Source: a virus. From it: a DNA stretch of 27,595 bases. The notes under the pieces are model-generated. The model did no database searches. It was not told where the DNA came from and was given only the letters and a program-made list of their open reading frames with translations. Positions 21,554 to 27,595 of this stretch are shown here, piece after piece; within the stretch, counting starts at the first letter, position 1; every line of letters begins with the position of its first letter. The translations under genes were made by a program, and so were the position numbers. Location of the stretch: IMG/VR virus record IMGVR_UViG_3300038825_000244, positions 1-27,595 of that record. The stretch is one strand, 5' to 3'.

Positions 21554-23286
21554 TATACTATTCCCATTTTGCCTTGATTATTCATGGCATTGTTTATGAT
21601 TGATGTTATTAATCCTTTTCTTGATGCTAATAATTGGTCAAAACCAGCAGCATCTACTGTTGATATGTTGAAGTTTACTGTAGCACCCATGCTTTGACCT
21701 TTGGTATGGTCAATAACAGTCTCATTTGGATGTAATATTGCAGGGAAGCCACCTTTTCCATCTACACCACCTGCTCTAGCACCCATTCCTGTATATCCAC
21801 CACCATTAAATGATAAGGAGTCAGTTAAGGCAGCAGCCTTTGCTGAAGAGCCATCATTAGCCATAGAAGTACCAAACATACTAAAAGCATTTAAAAGGTT
21901 TTTAACCACTAACTGCTGTACTGCAACTCTTAATAATTCAGTTACAACCACATCAGCAAAGTTTTTAAATGATAGTTTTCCATTTTTTAAACCATTTACT
22001 ATTGCATCTTCAAATGACTTCATAGACTTAACGCCTATCTGTTGTATTGTTTTACCAACATCTTCTATTTGTGCAATATATAAATCCATAGGACTTTGTA
22101 TGTTTGTAAGCTGTAATCCTGTATTGCCTAAAGATTCATTAAAGTCATCATTAGAGCCAATTAACTCATCAATATTTGTTTTATATTTCCTTACACTATC
22201 TGCTGTTACTTTTGCTTCTTTGCCATAACTGGTTGTACTACCCTCTAAGTCTTTCATGGCTTTATTATTAAAAATAATGGTATATGCCATGTCATTCATT
22301 TCTTTTGTAAAATCACCTAATTTTGCAGGTAACTTCATTAAAATATTTCTTATAAGACTTAAAAATGAATTTTCTACCTCAATTAATTTAATTTTTACAT
22401 CATTAACAAAAGCAGCTACCTCATCTCTAAATATTCCAAACTTTTCTATGCCAACAGCAACAAATTCAATAATAGCTTTAGCAATTTTTGCACCTAATTT
22501 GTCCATACCACCAGCATCATCTACAATTTGTTGTATCTTTTCGGCTATAAATTTTTGCATATTTTCAAATACAGGCAAGAATGATGTTGTAATATTATTA
22601 ACAAAAGAACCTATCTGCATTTTGATAACACCAATAGCATCATTGAATTCTTCAGTTCTTCTTATAACCTTTTCACTTAATACAATACCTAAGTCTTTAG
22701 CTCTTTGTATAAAGTTCTTCATGCCACTTTCAGACAAGTCGTTGATAGCACCAGTTAAGATTACACCCTGTCTACCAAATAAATTAGCTAATGCTGTTGC
22801 TCTAGCTGTTTGGTCTCCAAGTTGTGTAATTCCTTTTGCTGTATCTCCCAATATTTCATCAAAAGAACGCATTGAACCATCAGCATTTTTTAAATTAACA
22901 TTTAAATCTTTAAATATATCTGACTGTGTTTTAACTCCCCTTTGTGCATCACCAACACTTCTAGCAAATTTGATAAGAGCTGTATTGGCTCCCTCAACAG
23001 TTGTTCCTGATTCTCTAGCAGCTAAGTGAAATGCTTGTAATGTATCTGTAGCTATACCTGTTTGAGTTGCAGTTTTTCCAATAGCATCTACAGTTTGAAA
23101 TGATTTATCTACTAATACTGCTAATGCAGTTGCAGTAGCAGCAGCAGCCAAACCAACACCAGCAACGCCTTTAGCTGCTCCACCAGCAACTGAGCCAACG
23201 CCTTTAAGACCTCTAGTAACTTTATCAAAAGCTGCTTTAGTCTTATCTACTGCTGTTAATTCAAACTTTACTTTTTTATTTGCCAT
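21553..23286 (-). CDS. Tail tape measure protein
   Basis: A 577-residue protein that sets tail length and is ejected with the DNA. It begins ANKKVKFELTAVDKTKAAFDK, followed by an Ala/Gly-rich hydrophobic segment (about 35-62), long helical regions with phage tape measure traits (TQTGIATDTLQAFHLAARESG, ANLFGRQG), and the C-terminal GGGYTGMGARAGGVDGKGG and ILHPNETVIDH common in lambda-type tape measures. By the usual rule of about 0.15 nm per residue the tail would be near 85 nm. Its start lies within the end of the frameshifted chaperone frame. Confidence 0.93.
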   Translation of the reverse strand: MANKKVKFELTAVDKTKAAFDKVTRGLKGVGSVAGGAAKGVAGVGLAAAATATALAVLVDKSFQTVDAIGKTATQTGIATDTLQAFHLAARESGTTVEGANTALIKFARSVGDAQRGVKTQSDIFKDLNVNLKNADGSMRSFDEILGDTAKGITQLGDQTARATALANLFGRQGVILTGAINDLSESGMKNFIQRAKDLGIVLSEKVIRRTEEFNDAIGVIKMQIGSFVNNITTSFLPVFENMQKFIAEKIQQIVDDAGGMDKLGAKIAKAIIEFVAVGIEKFGIFRDEVAAFVNDVKIKLIEVENSFLSLIRNILMKLPAKLGDFTKEMNDMAYTIIFNNKAMKDLEGSTTSYGKEAKVTADSVRKYKTNIDELIGSNDDFNESLGNTGLQLTNIQSPMDLYIAQIEDVGKTIQQIGVKSMKSFEDAIVNGLKNGKLSFKNFADVVVTELLRVAVQQLVVKNLLNAFSMFGTSMANDGSSAKAAALTDSLSFNGGGYTGMGARAGGVDGKGGFPAILHPNETVIDHTKGQSMGATVNFNISTVDAAGFDQLLASRKGLITSIINNAMNNQGKMGIV

Positions 23287-23760
23287 TGTTTCGTTTCTCT
23301 TCAGCTAACTCTAGGTAAGCTATCCATCCTTGATATTCTTGGACACTAATTTCTTGGAGTTCCTCTAAGGTTTTACCAAGTTTTTCAGCTAGTGCATATT
23401 GCACATATAAATTAGCATCCTTTGTTAGTTTTTTTTGACATCCTCAATGGGTTCTTGACCCATGATTTGTTGTGCAACGCTAACTAATATCTCTCTATCA
23501 ACATTGTTTAATAAAGCATTTTTATCTGCTAAATCAAAAAGTTTATCTCCATTTTCATCTAGTGCTTTGTAAATAAGAACATAAGCCATCATTGTTAAAT
23601 CATCTTCTTTACTCATTTTATAGAGCTTAGAAGTTTCAGCTAACGTTAATGGCTTACTATATATTTTTAAGGCTTTGTCATCTTCACCCCATTCAGGCAC
23701 TTCGATTACTTTGACATCTTGCTCTGCAAAATGCTTTTTTGCGTTATCTATTGCTGACAT
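23276..23760 (-). CDS. Tail assembly chaperone, long form by -1 frameshift (gpGT-like)
   Basis: The 111-residue short form runs to a slippery heptamer immediately before its stop. A -1 shift there continues for 50 more residues, from LTKDANLYVQYALAEKLGK through LEELQEISVQEY and GWIAYLELAEE, to a stop at 23276, giving about 161 residues. That extension has the helical look of gpT-type domains, which bind the major tail protein, while the gpG-like domain coats the tape measure. The extension frame ends 11 nt inside the tape measure gene, as in other siphoviruses. Confidence 0.88.
23425..23760 (-). CDS. Tail assembly chaperone, short form (gpG-like)
   Basis: The unshifted 111-residue product: MSAIDNAKKHFAEQDVKVIEV, a helical middle with YSKPLTLAETSKLYKMS and MMAYVLIYKALDENG, ending IMGQEPIEDVKKN. 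Size, fold pattern and position between the major tail protein and the tape measure gene fit the gpG-type chaperone, which keeps the tape measure soluble during tail assembly and is absent from the virion. It is 4 nt downstream of the major tail protein gene. Confidence 0.88.
   Translation of the reverse strand: MSAIDNAKKHFAEQDVKVIEVPEWGEDDKALKIYSKPLTLAETSKLYKMSKEDDLTMMAYVLIYKALDENGDKLFDLADKNALLNNVDREILVSVAQQIMGQEPIEDVKKN
23428..23434 (-). promoter_or_regulatory. Programmed -1 ribosomal frameshift site (A AAA AAC)
   Basis: The chaperone reads GTC AAA AAA AAC TAA, so the zero-frame codons AAA AAC form a canonical X XXY YYZ heptamer directly before the stop. A -1 slip leads into the 50-codon frame ending at 23276. 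A weak GTGC/GCAC stem lies about 25 nt downstream; whether it stimulates shifting is unclear. Confidence 0.88.
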
Positions 23761-23764
23761 TTTC

Positions 23765-24154
23765 TTATACTGTTGTTGATGTTAAAGCACCATTGCCTTG
23801 TACTGAAATACTAGCTTCAATTAATCCATCAAATGATGCACTTCTTGAAACGCCAGTAACAATAGCTGAACCAGTATAATAAGTATCACCTGATGTATCT
23901 CCTTCAGGATAAACATTTAGTGTTACTTCTGAGCCAATAGTTAAAGCACCTTGACCACTAGTATCAGTCTCATCCCAAAATACATCTAAACTTCCTGAGA
24001 AAGAAGTCAATGATGATTTATATGTTCTAGCAGAATCACCCATTGAAGTATCTTCTAAAGTATCAGCAGATTCCTCGATTGAGTAAGACCTAATTTCAGC
24101 TACAGCATTAGAACCGACTTTAACAGTTCCTTCACTTCCTTTATGTGTTGCCAT
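23765..24154 (-). CDS. Major tail protein
   Basis: A 129-residue beta-rich protein: ATHKGSEGTVKVGSNAVAEI, then YSIEESADTLEDTSMGDSA, TSFSGSLDVFWDE, and the end SVQGNGAL. This matches the short major tail tube proteins of siphoviruses, which stack as hexamers around the tape measure. Length and position before the chaperone pair agree. It overlaps the upstream 55-residue gene by 14 nt. Confidence 0.88.
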   Translation of the reverse strand: MATHKGSEGTVKVGSNAVAEIRSYSIEESADTLEDTSMGDSARTYKSSLTSFSGSLDVFWDETDTSGQGALTIGSEVTLNVYPEGDTSGDTYYTGSAIVTGVSRSASFDGLIEASISVQGNGALTSTTV

Positions 24155-24308
24155 TTTCTACCTCGTCTTTCGACTTTTTCTTAGAAGAAGGTTTAATTTT
24201 ATCTTGCGAATGGACTGCTTCTTCTTTCCAACCCATATTCAATAAAGACTCAACCTTTGAAGGGTGAGCTTCTATCAAAACTTTTCCATCAGGACTAATC
24301 ATTTTCAT
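24141..24308 (-). CDS. Small tail-module protein, 55 aa
   Basis: A 55-residue protein read by hand: MKMISPDGKVLIEAHPSKVE, then SLLNMGWKEE, and a lysine-rich tail (SSKKKSKDEV). The pattern of a short beta hairpin, a helix ending in G-W and a charged tail recurs in small phage proteins of the head-tail region, of unknown role. AGGAGA precedes the ATG. It overlaps the major tail protein gene by 14 nt. Confidence 0.75.
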   Translation of the reverse strand: MKMISPDGKVLIEAHPSKVESLLNMGWKEEAVHSQDKIKPSSKKKSKDEVENGNT

Positions 24309-24317
24309 AATTGTCTC

Positions 24318-24758
24318 CTATACAGCTACGTCAGGATTAGTTTCCTTGACATAGTAATTAGTTAAAAAGGTCAAACTCACATATCCTAGTGGTTTCTCAC
24401 CTTCACCATTAAACTCTATTTCAGTTGATTCTAAATAACAGTCTTTAGCTAATCCATCTAAAGTTCTATCTGCTGCTATTGCTTCTTCAACTTCTTTGCT
24501 TATTGTATCAATAGTATCATCAAAGTTGCTAGTAGCTTTTGCATATCCTTCTACTACTACTGATAATTCTCTACTCATAACTCTATCAGTACCTATAACT
24601 ATAGGTTCAGATGTTTCTGACTTAGTGTAGATAACTAATGCTGGTACTGTTTCTAGTGGATAAACTCTTGACTCATAGACTCTTGAACCAGTAGTAGTTA
24701 AGCCAGTTAAAGTAGTGCCAAACTTTTCTCTTATTTGTTGTCTAATATGATTTGCCAT
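24318..24758 (-). CDS. Tail terminator-like protein (gpU-like)
   Basis: A 146-residue protein: HIRQQIREKFGTTLTGLTTTG, ESRVYPLETVPALVIYTKSE, VVVEGYAKATSNFDDTID and EAIAADRTLDGLAKDCYL. The alpha/beta arrangement and order are those of gpU-type tail terminators, which cap the tail tube and join it to the head. Located between the joining-like paralogues and the major tail protein, as expected. The start overlaps the upstream stop (TAATG), with GAGGAAA as ribosome binding site. Confidence 0.8.
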   Translation of the reverse strand: MANHIRQQIREKFGTTLTGLTTTGSRVYESRVYPLETVPALVIYTKSETSEPIVIGTDRVMSRELSVVVEGYAKATSNFDDTIDTISKEVEEAIAADRTLDGLAKDCYLESTEIEFNGEGEKPLGYVSLTFLTNYYVKETNPDVAV

Positions 24759-25108
24759 TATATTTCCTCTAACATTAATGCACTAAACCCTGTTCTGTCT
24801 GCTTGTATGTTTACTACAGTATAGTTTTGTGCTGCTTTGAGTATATTACCATTAGTATCTTTTATTGCAGATACGTTTAAAGTATTTCCAAATGCAATAT
24901 TTGGAACATCTATAGTTCTGCAATAGGCTATTGGTTTTAATGCTTCCACACCAATGCCTTCTTCTTGTTCTACATATTCATTATTTAGAATCACGTTGAT
25001 TGTTGATGATGTTCCATTGTTTGTATAAACAGCACTTACACCATGACCAAAATTAATATCTAAGTAACCTAGCATATCTTCTTCAGTTTCTAATCTAAAT
25101 TGAGACAT
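24758..25108 (-). CDS. Head-tail joining-like protein, copy 2
   Basis: A 116-residue protein. The motifs GHGVSAVY, INVILNNEYV, DVPNIAFG, NGNILKAA and TGFSALMLEE place it with small head-tail joining proteins (lambda gpFII-like beta folds), an assignment from pattern and position. It is clearly related to the protein encoded directly upstream at 25108-25509. Its last codons, GAG GAA, double as ribosome binding site for the next gene. Confidence 0.7.
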   Translation of the reverse strand: MSQFRLETEEDMLGYLDINFGHGVSAVYTNNGTSSTINVILNNEYVEQEEGIGVEALKPIAYCRTIDVPNIAFGNTLNVSAIKDTNGNILKAAQNYTVVNIQADRTGFSALMLEEI

Positions 25109-25509
25109 TACTCTTCCTCAAGAACCAAAGAAACTAAGCCTGTATTGTCAGGCTCAACTGTTCTAACTATAAATGTTGTAGCTGGTTTTAATACATTGCC
25201 ACGATTGGTTGTAATTGCATCAACTAATAATTTATCTTCTTGGGATATATAAGGCACATCAGATGCTTTAACTATTGCTCTTGGTTGATAACCAGCAACA
25301 GGCACTGTTCCACCCTCTATGTTGAAATACTCTTGGTCAATAATAATGTTAATGTTTTTAGAAAAACCTGAATCAATATCAAAAAGAGTATCTATTAATG
25401 GGAAATCATCCCATAAAGACTGTTGCACTTCAAAGAATGTAGCAGTAACACCATGACCTGTTGTTGTATCAACATAGGCGTTAAAATCTAATGCACTCTC
25501 TAAAGGCAT
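25108..25509 (-). CDS. Head-tail joining-like protein, copy 1
   Basis: A 133-residue protein with GHGVTATF, INIIIDQEYF, ASDVPYIS, RGNVLKPA and TGLVSLVLEEE. It shares motif order with the next gene, plus an insert of about 18 residues near residue 30-50 (WDDFPLIDTLFDIDSG). It probably binds the head-tail interface, like gpFII, but two copies suggest divided roles. TAATG overlap at its 3' end with GAGGAA as shared coding and ribosome binding site. Confidence 0.7.
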   Translation of the reverse strand: MPLESALDFNAYVDTTTGHGVTATFFEVQQSLWDDFPLIDTLFDIDSGFSKNINIIIDQEYFNIEGGTVPVAGYQPRAIVKASDVPYISQEDKLLVDAITTNRGNVLKPATTFIVRTVEPDNTGLVSLVLEEE

Positions 25510-25512
25510 GAT

Positions 25513-25728
25513 TTACTTTTTAGCTCTAGTTTTAGGAGCTTTAACTTTTGATGTTTCTAAACCAACACTTCTATCTTCTTTTTTAGCTTTTGGTTTAGCA
25601 ACATGGATTTCTGCTTTTTTATAAGCACATAAAGAATGACCTTCAACTTCATTAAGTTCTACTATATCTCCAGCATGAACCTTTGAACCACCAGCCATTG
25701 TATCTTGTAATATTGTATATTTTTTCAT
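25513..25728 (-). CDS. Small protein after the capsid gene, 71 aa
   Basis: A 71-residue protein: MKKYTILQDTMAGGSKVHAG, then DIVELNEVEGHSLCAYKKAE, and a lysine-rich tail with KAPKTRAKK. The beta-rich start is common in small proteins next to phage capsid genes; a basic tail could touch DNA. An in-frame ATG at 25770 would add 14 residues encoded by the hairpin at 25739-25754. I prefer 25728 because similar proteins begin MKKY; neither start has a good ribosome binding site. Confidence 0.6.
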   Translation of the reverse strand: MKKYTILQDTMAGGSKVHAGDIVELNEVEGHSLCAYKKAEIHVAKPKAKKEDRSVGLETSKVKAPKTRAKK

Positions 25729-25738
25729 ATTTAAGGTA

Positions 25739-25754
25739 GGGGTGTTTCCACCCC
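25739..25754 (-). other. GC-rich hairpin after the capsid gene
   Basis: In the minus-strand RNA, GGGGTG and CACCCC pair around a GAAA tetraloop (GNRA type), with a possible extra G-U pair. It lies about 25 nt downstream of the capsid stop and is the most stable stem in a very AT-rich region. No U-tract follows, so it is more likely an RNA-stabilising end or attenuator than a standard terminator. Confidence 0.65.
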
Positions 25755-25777
25755 CATTCCATTTAAGCATCAGTTAA

Positions 25778-27586
25778 TTAGTCGCTTGATTTACAGAAAG
25801 ATACTGCGTGTCTTACAGCTACATCAACAGTTTGTAGAGCAACAATTCTTACTCCACCTGAAGTTGATAATGCATAAGGGTCAACAGTAATATCTAGTCC
25901 ACCATACATACCAATTAATAAGTCTGCAAAGTTACCAAAGTAGAAATCACCACTTGTTACTTGATTACTTCTAACAACATTATAACCATTCATAGTGTTA
26001 TCAGGAGAAACAACAAACTGAGCAGTACCAGTAGCCTTTTCAGTTGTTTTTAAAGTACCAAAGTCAGCAGGTCTACATATGTAACCTAAAGAACCAGTTA
26101 ATGCGTTGTCATTAGCAACAGCACTTTCCATAGCTACGATTTCTGCCCATGTTGGGTTAGCAGCAGCGAAAGTTGTAGTGTTAATACCTGAAGTATTAGC
26201 AATACCTGTTGGTTGACCACTTGAACCTGAACCAGCTAAAGCACCTAAGTCAATTGCAGTAGCGATTGATTTTGTTAGGTCATCTCTGATTAAGTTCTCA
26301 ACATCTAAAGAAGATTGTTGTAATAACAGTCTTGTTACATCAGTAAAAGCACCAATTACTTTAGGAGACATAGTTACTGAACCAGCAGTAAACTCAGACT
26401 CAGCAGCAGCACTTCCTTCTGTTGCAATCCATCCAGCAGATGCACCAGCGGTTTTCTTAGGTATTACCACATTCCCCTGAATTCCACGCAATAATGTCGC
26501 CCCAGCTTGCATTACTGATGACTCATTTCTAAGTACATCAATAAAGTCATTTCCTCTGTAATCTTCAGCTACTAGAGTTGAATCATCAGATGTGTTGAGG
26601 TCTCTTTTACCCCAGCTTCTTAGCACTTCAGCAGGAAGCATAATGCCTTGTGCATCTTTGCCATACTGTCTTGCAGCTTCAGCAGAACATTCAAATTCAA
26701 ATGCTGCATCTTCTTGTGCTCTTCTGTCAGAAGGATTAGCCATAGCTCTAATTGCTTTAACTAAACTAAATTCTCTTACTTCTGATTTGCTCATGCCTAT
26801 TTCTGAAGGAGTTTCTAAAGGAGTATTATTAGATATTTCATTTAATAATTGTCCTCTAAATTCTTCAATTGATACGCCTTCGCCAATTGCTTTGTCAGCT
26901 AAATCTCTTTTATTGTGTCTAGCTGCTAAATCTATAATCTCTTTTGAGTTTCTTTTAAATTCAGCTTTAGCTTCATCAATAGTCTGAGTTCTAACTTCAT
27001 CAAGATTAATATCTTGTTTCTTTTCGTTTTCCATTATTCTCACCTTTGTGTTATTTATTTGTTTTTCTTTAGAACGACCAACACCAACAAGTCTTGACTG
27101 GTCAGCAGGGACTGATACAGAAGAAACTTCCATAGGAGTCCATTGAGCTTTGTAGTAAGTCTCATCATTGTCTTGATATCGTTCCAGTTTATCAATTCTG
27201 TAACCAACTGAAATGTTCATGCGTATACCATCAGTTACATCTTCAAATACTTCACGAGCTAAAGCAGATTTACCAAATCTAACTACAGCAGTTGTCCTTT
27301 TTGCTGTCTCATCTAATTTGAATTCTTCAATCACACCAATTTGCTTAGTCATATCATGGTCAAGCAATAATGGTGCTCTGCCTGAATTTATAAACTCCAT
27401 GTTTATATCATCAGCAGAATGTCCTAGCACTTCCATGCCAAAACTACGTTCTACAGGCTCTTCACTAGAAACGCCTACGCGAACTATTCTCCTTTCTTCA
27501 TCAAGATAAGAGTGTTTAGATAAATCAATAGTTCTATATTTCATAGGCATATCAATTACTTTTCTTTCCTCATCTGATTCAGTCAT
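25778..27586 (-). CDS. Prohead protease fused to HK97-type major capsid protein
   Basis: A 602-residue fused protein. Residues 15-175 are a U35/S78 prohead protease: LLLDHD with H77, MNISVGYR with S126, and PMEVSSVSVPAD at 151-162. Residues 185-265 are a charged helical delta-like scaffold segment. The rest is an HK97-fold capsid protein (AEVLRSWGKRDLNTSDDSTL, VIPKKTAGASAGWIATEGSA, MSPKVIGAFTDVTRLLLQQS). The protease should cut the scaffold segment away during head maturation. No stop lies between 27586 and the window edge, so the start may be further upstream. An internal start at 27034 has its own ribosome binding site. Confidence 0.9.
   Translation of the reverse strand: MTESDEERKVIDMPMKYRTIDLSKHSYLDEERRIVRVGVSSEEPVERSFGMEVLGHSADDINMEFINSGRAPLLLDHDMTKQIGVIEEFKLDETAKRTTAVVRFGKSALAREVFEDVTDGIRMNISVGYRIDKLERYQDNDETYYKAQWTPMEVSSVSVPADQSRLVGVGRSKEKQINNTKVRIMENEKKQDINLDEVRTQTIDEAKAEFKRNSKEIIDLAARHNKRDLADKAIGEGVSIEEFRGQLLNEISNNTPLETPSEIGMSKSEVREFSLVKAIRAMANPSDRRAQEDAAFEFECSAEAARQYGKDAQGIMLPAEVLRSWGKRDLNTSDDSTLVAEDYRGNDFIDVLRNESSVMQAGATLLRGIQGNVVIPKKTAGASAGWIATEGSAAAESEFTAGSVTMSPKVIGAFTDVTRLLLQQSSLDVENLIRDDLTKSIATAIDLGALAGSGSSGQPTGIANTSGINTTTFAAANPTWAEIVAMESAVANDNALTGSLGYICRPADFGTLKTTEKATGTAQFVVSPDNTMNGYNVVRSNQVTSGDFYFGNFADLLIGMYGGLDITVDPYALSTSGGVRIVALQTVDVAVRHAVSFCKSSD
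27032..27046 (-). promoter_or_regulatory. Internal ribosome binding site and start for capsid precursor
   Basis: AAGGTGAG (27039-27046) precedes an in-frame ATG (27032-27034) at ordinary spacing. Starting here would give a 418-residue capsid precursor with its scaffold segment but without the protease. It would let the phage make many capsid subunits per protease from one frame. Confidence 0.65.
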
Positions 27587-27595
27587 AGATACTTC

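Noticed and set aside
21701-22228. Plus-strand open frame of 175 codons
   Set aside because: Also antisense to the tape measure gene; explained by low stop frequency in the opposite frame.
22256-23029. Plus-strand open frame of 257 codons opposite the tape measure gene
   Set aside because: It is antisense to a well-supported gene, the protein has the composition of a reverse-frame shadow, and no ribosome binding site or plus-strand neighbour supports it.

Overview
The window is part of the genome of a tailed double-stranded DNA phage, strongly AT-rich. Every credible gene lies on the minus strand, so the transcriptional order runs from about 27.6 kb down to 1. A tape measure gene, a frameshifted tail assembly chaperone, a lambda J-like tip protein and a fibre ending in a peptidase S74 domain point to a long flexible tail (siphovirus morphology). 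The AT bias, the many tiny genes and the tail and holin families resemble marine phages of Gram-negative, possibly alphaproteobacterial, hosts; that host guess is inference.

Morphogenesis (27.6-16.6 kb): an HK97-type prohead protease fused in frame to the major capsid protein, a small capsid-adjacent protein, two tandem paralogous head-tail joining-like proteins, a tail terminator-like protein, a small protein, the major tail protein, the gpG/gpGT chaperone pair made by a -1 frameshift, the tape measure, two distal-tail proteins, the tip protein and a tail-fibre chaperone-like protein. Next come a 1494-residue repeat-rich fibre (16.5-12.0 kb) and a lysis cassette (11.4-10.4 kb) with an XhlA-like membrane protein, a three-helix holin and a T4-type lysozyme.

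Early side (about 9.98 kb to 0): two near-copies of a promoter plus 36-nt leader start a chain of small overlapping genes. These lead into a RecE/exonuclease VIII-like nuclease, a C5-cytosine methyltransferase, a ribbon-helix-helix protein, a resolvase-like nuclease, a protein with an SSB-type acidic tail, and a Toprim-RepA primase-helicase. After it comes a block of 11-12 bp direct repeats, then small genes (a PD-(D/E)XK protein, a DUF3310 protein, an HTH protein) and a gpZ-like minor virion protein at the left edge. Terminase, portal and any DNA polymerase are not in the window; terminase and portal would be expected just beyond its ends.

Many genes are linked by TAATG or ATGA stop-start overlaps, implying translational coupling. 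Ten small genes missed by simple long-ORF calling were read by hand, and several starts were moved to the ATG with a good ribosome binding site. I see no tRNA, integrase, CRISPR array or insertion sequence. The points most worth a second look are the textbook slippery site, the protease-capsid fusion with an internal capsid start, the duplicated head-tail joining genes, the duplicated promoter-leader modules, the repeated gene-junction sequence, and the in-frame repeats after the primase-helicase gene.
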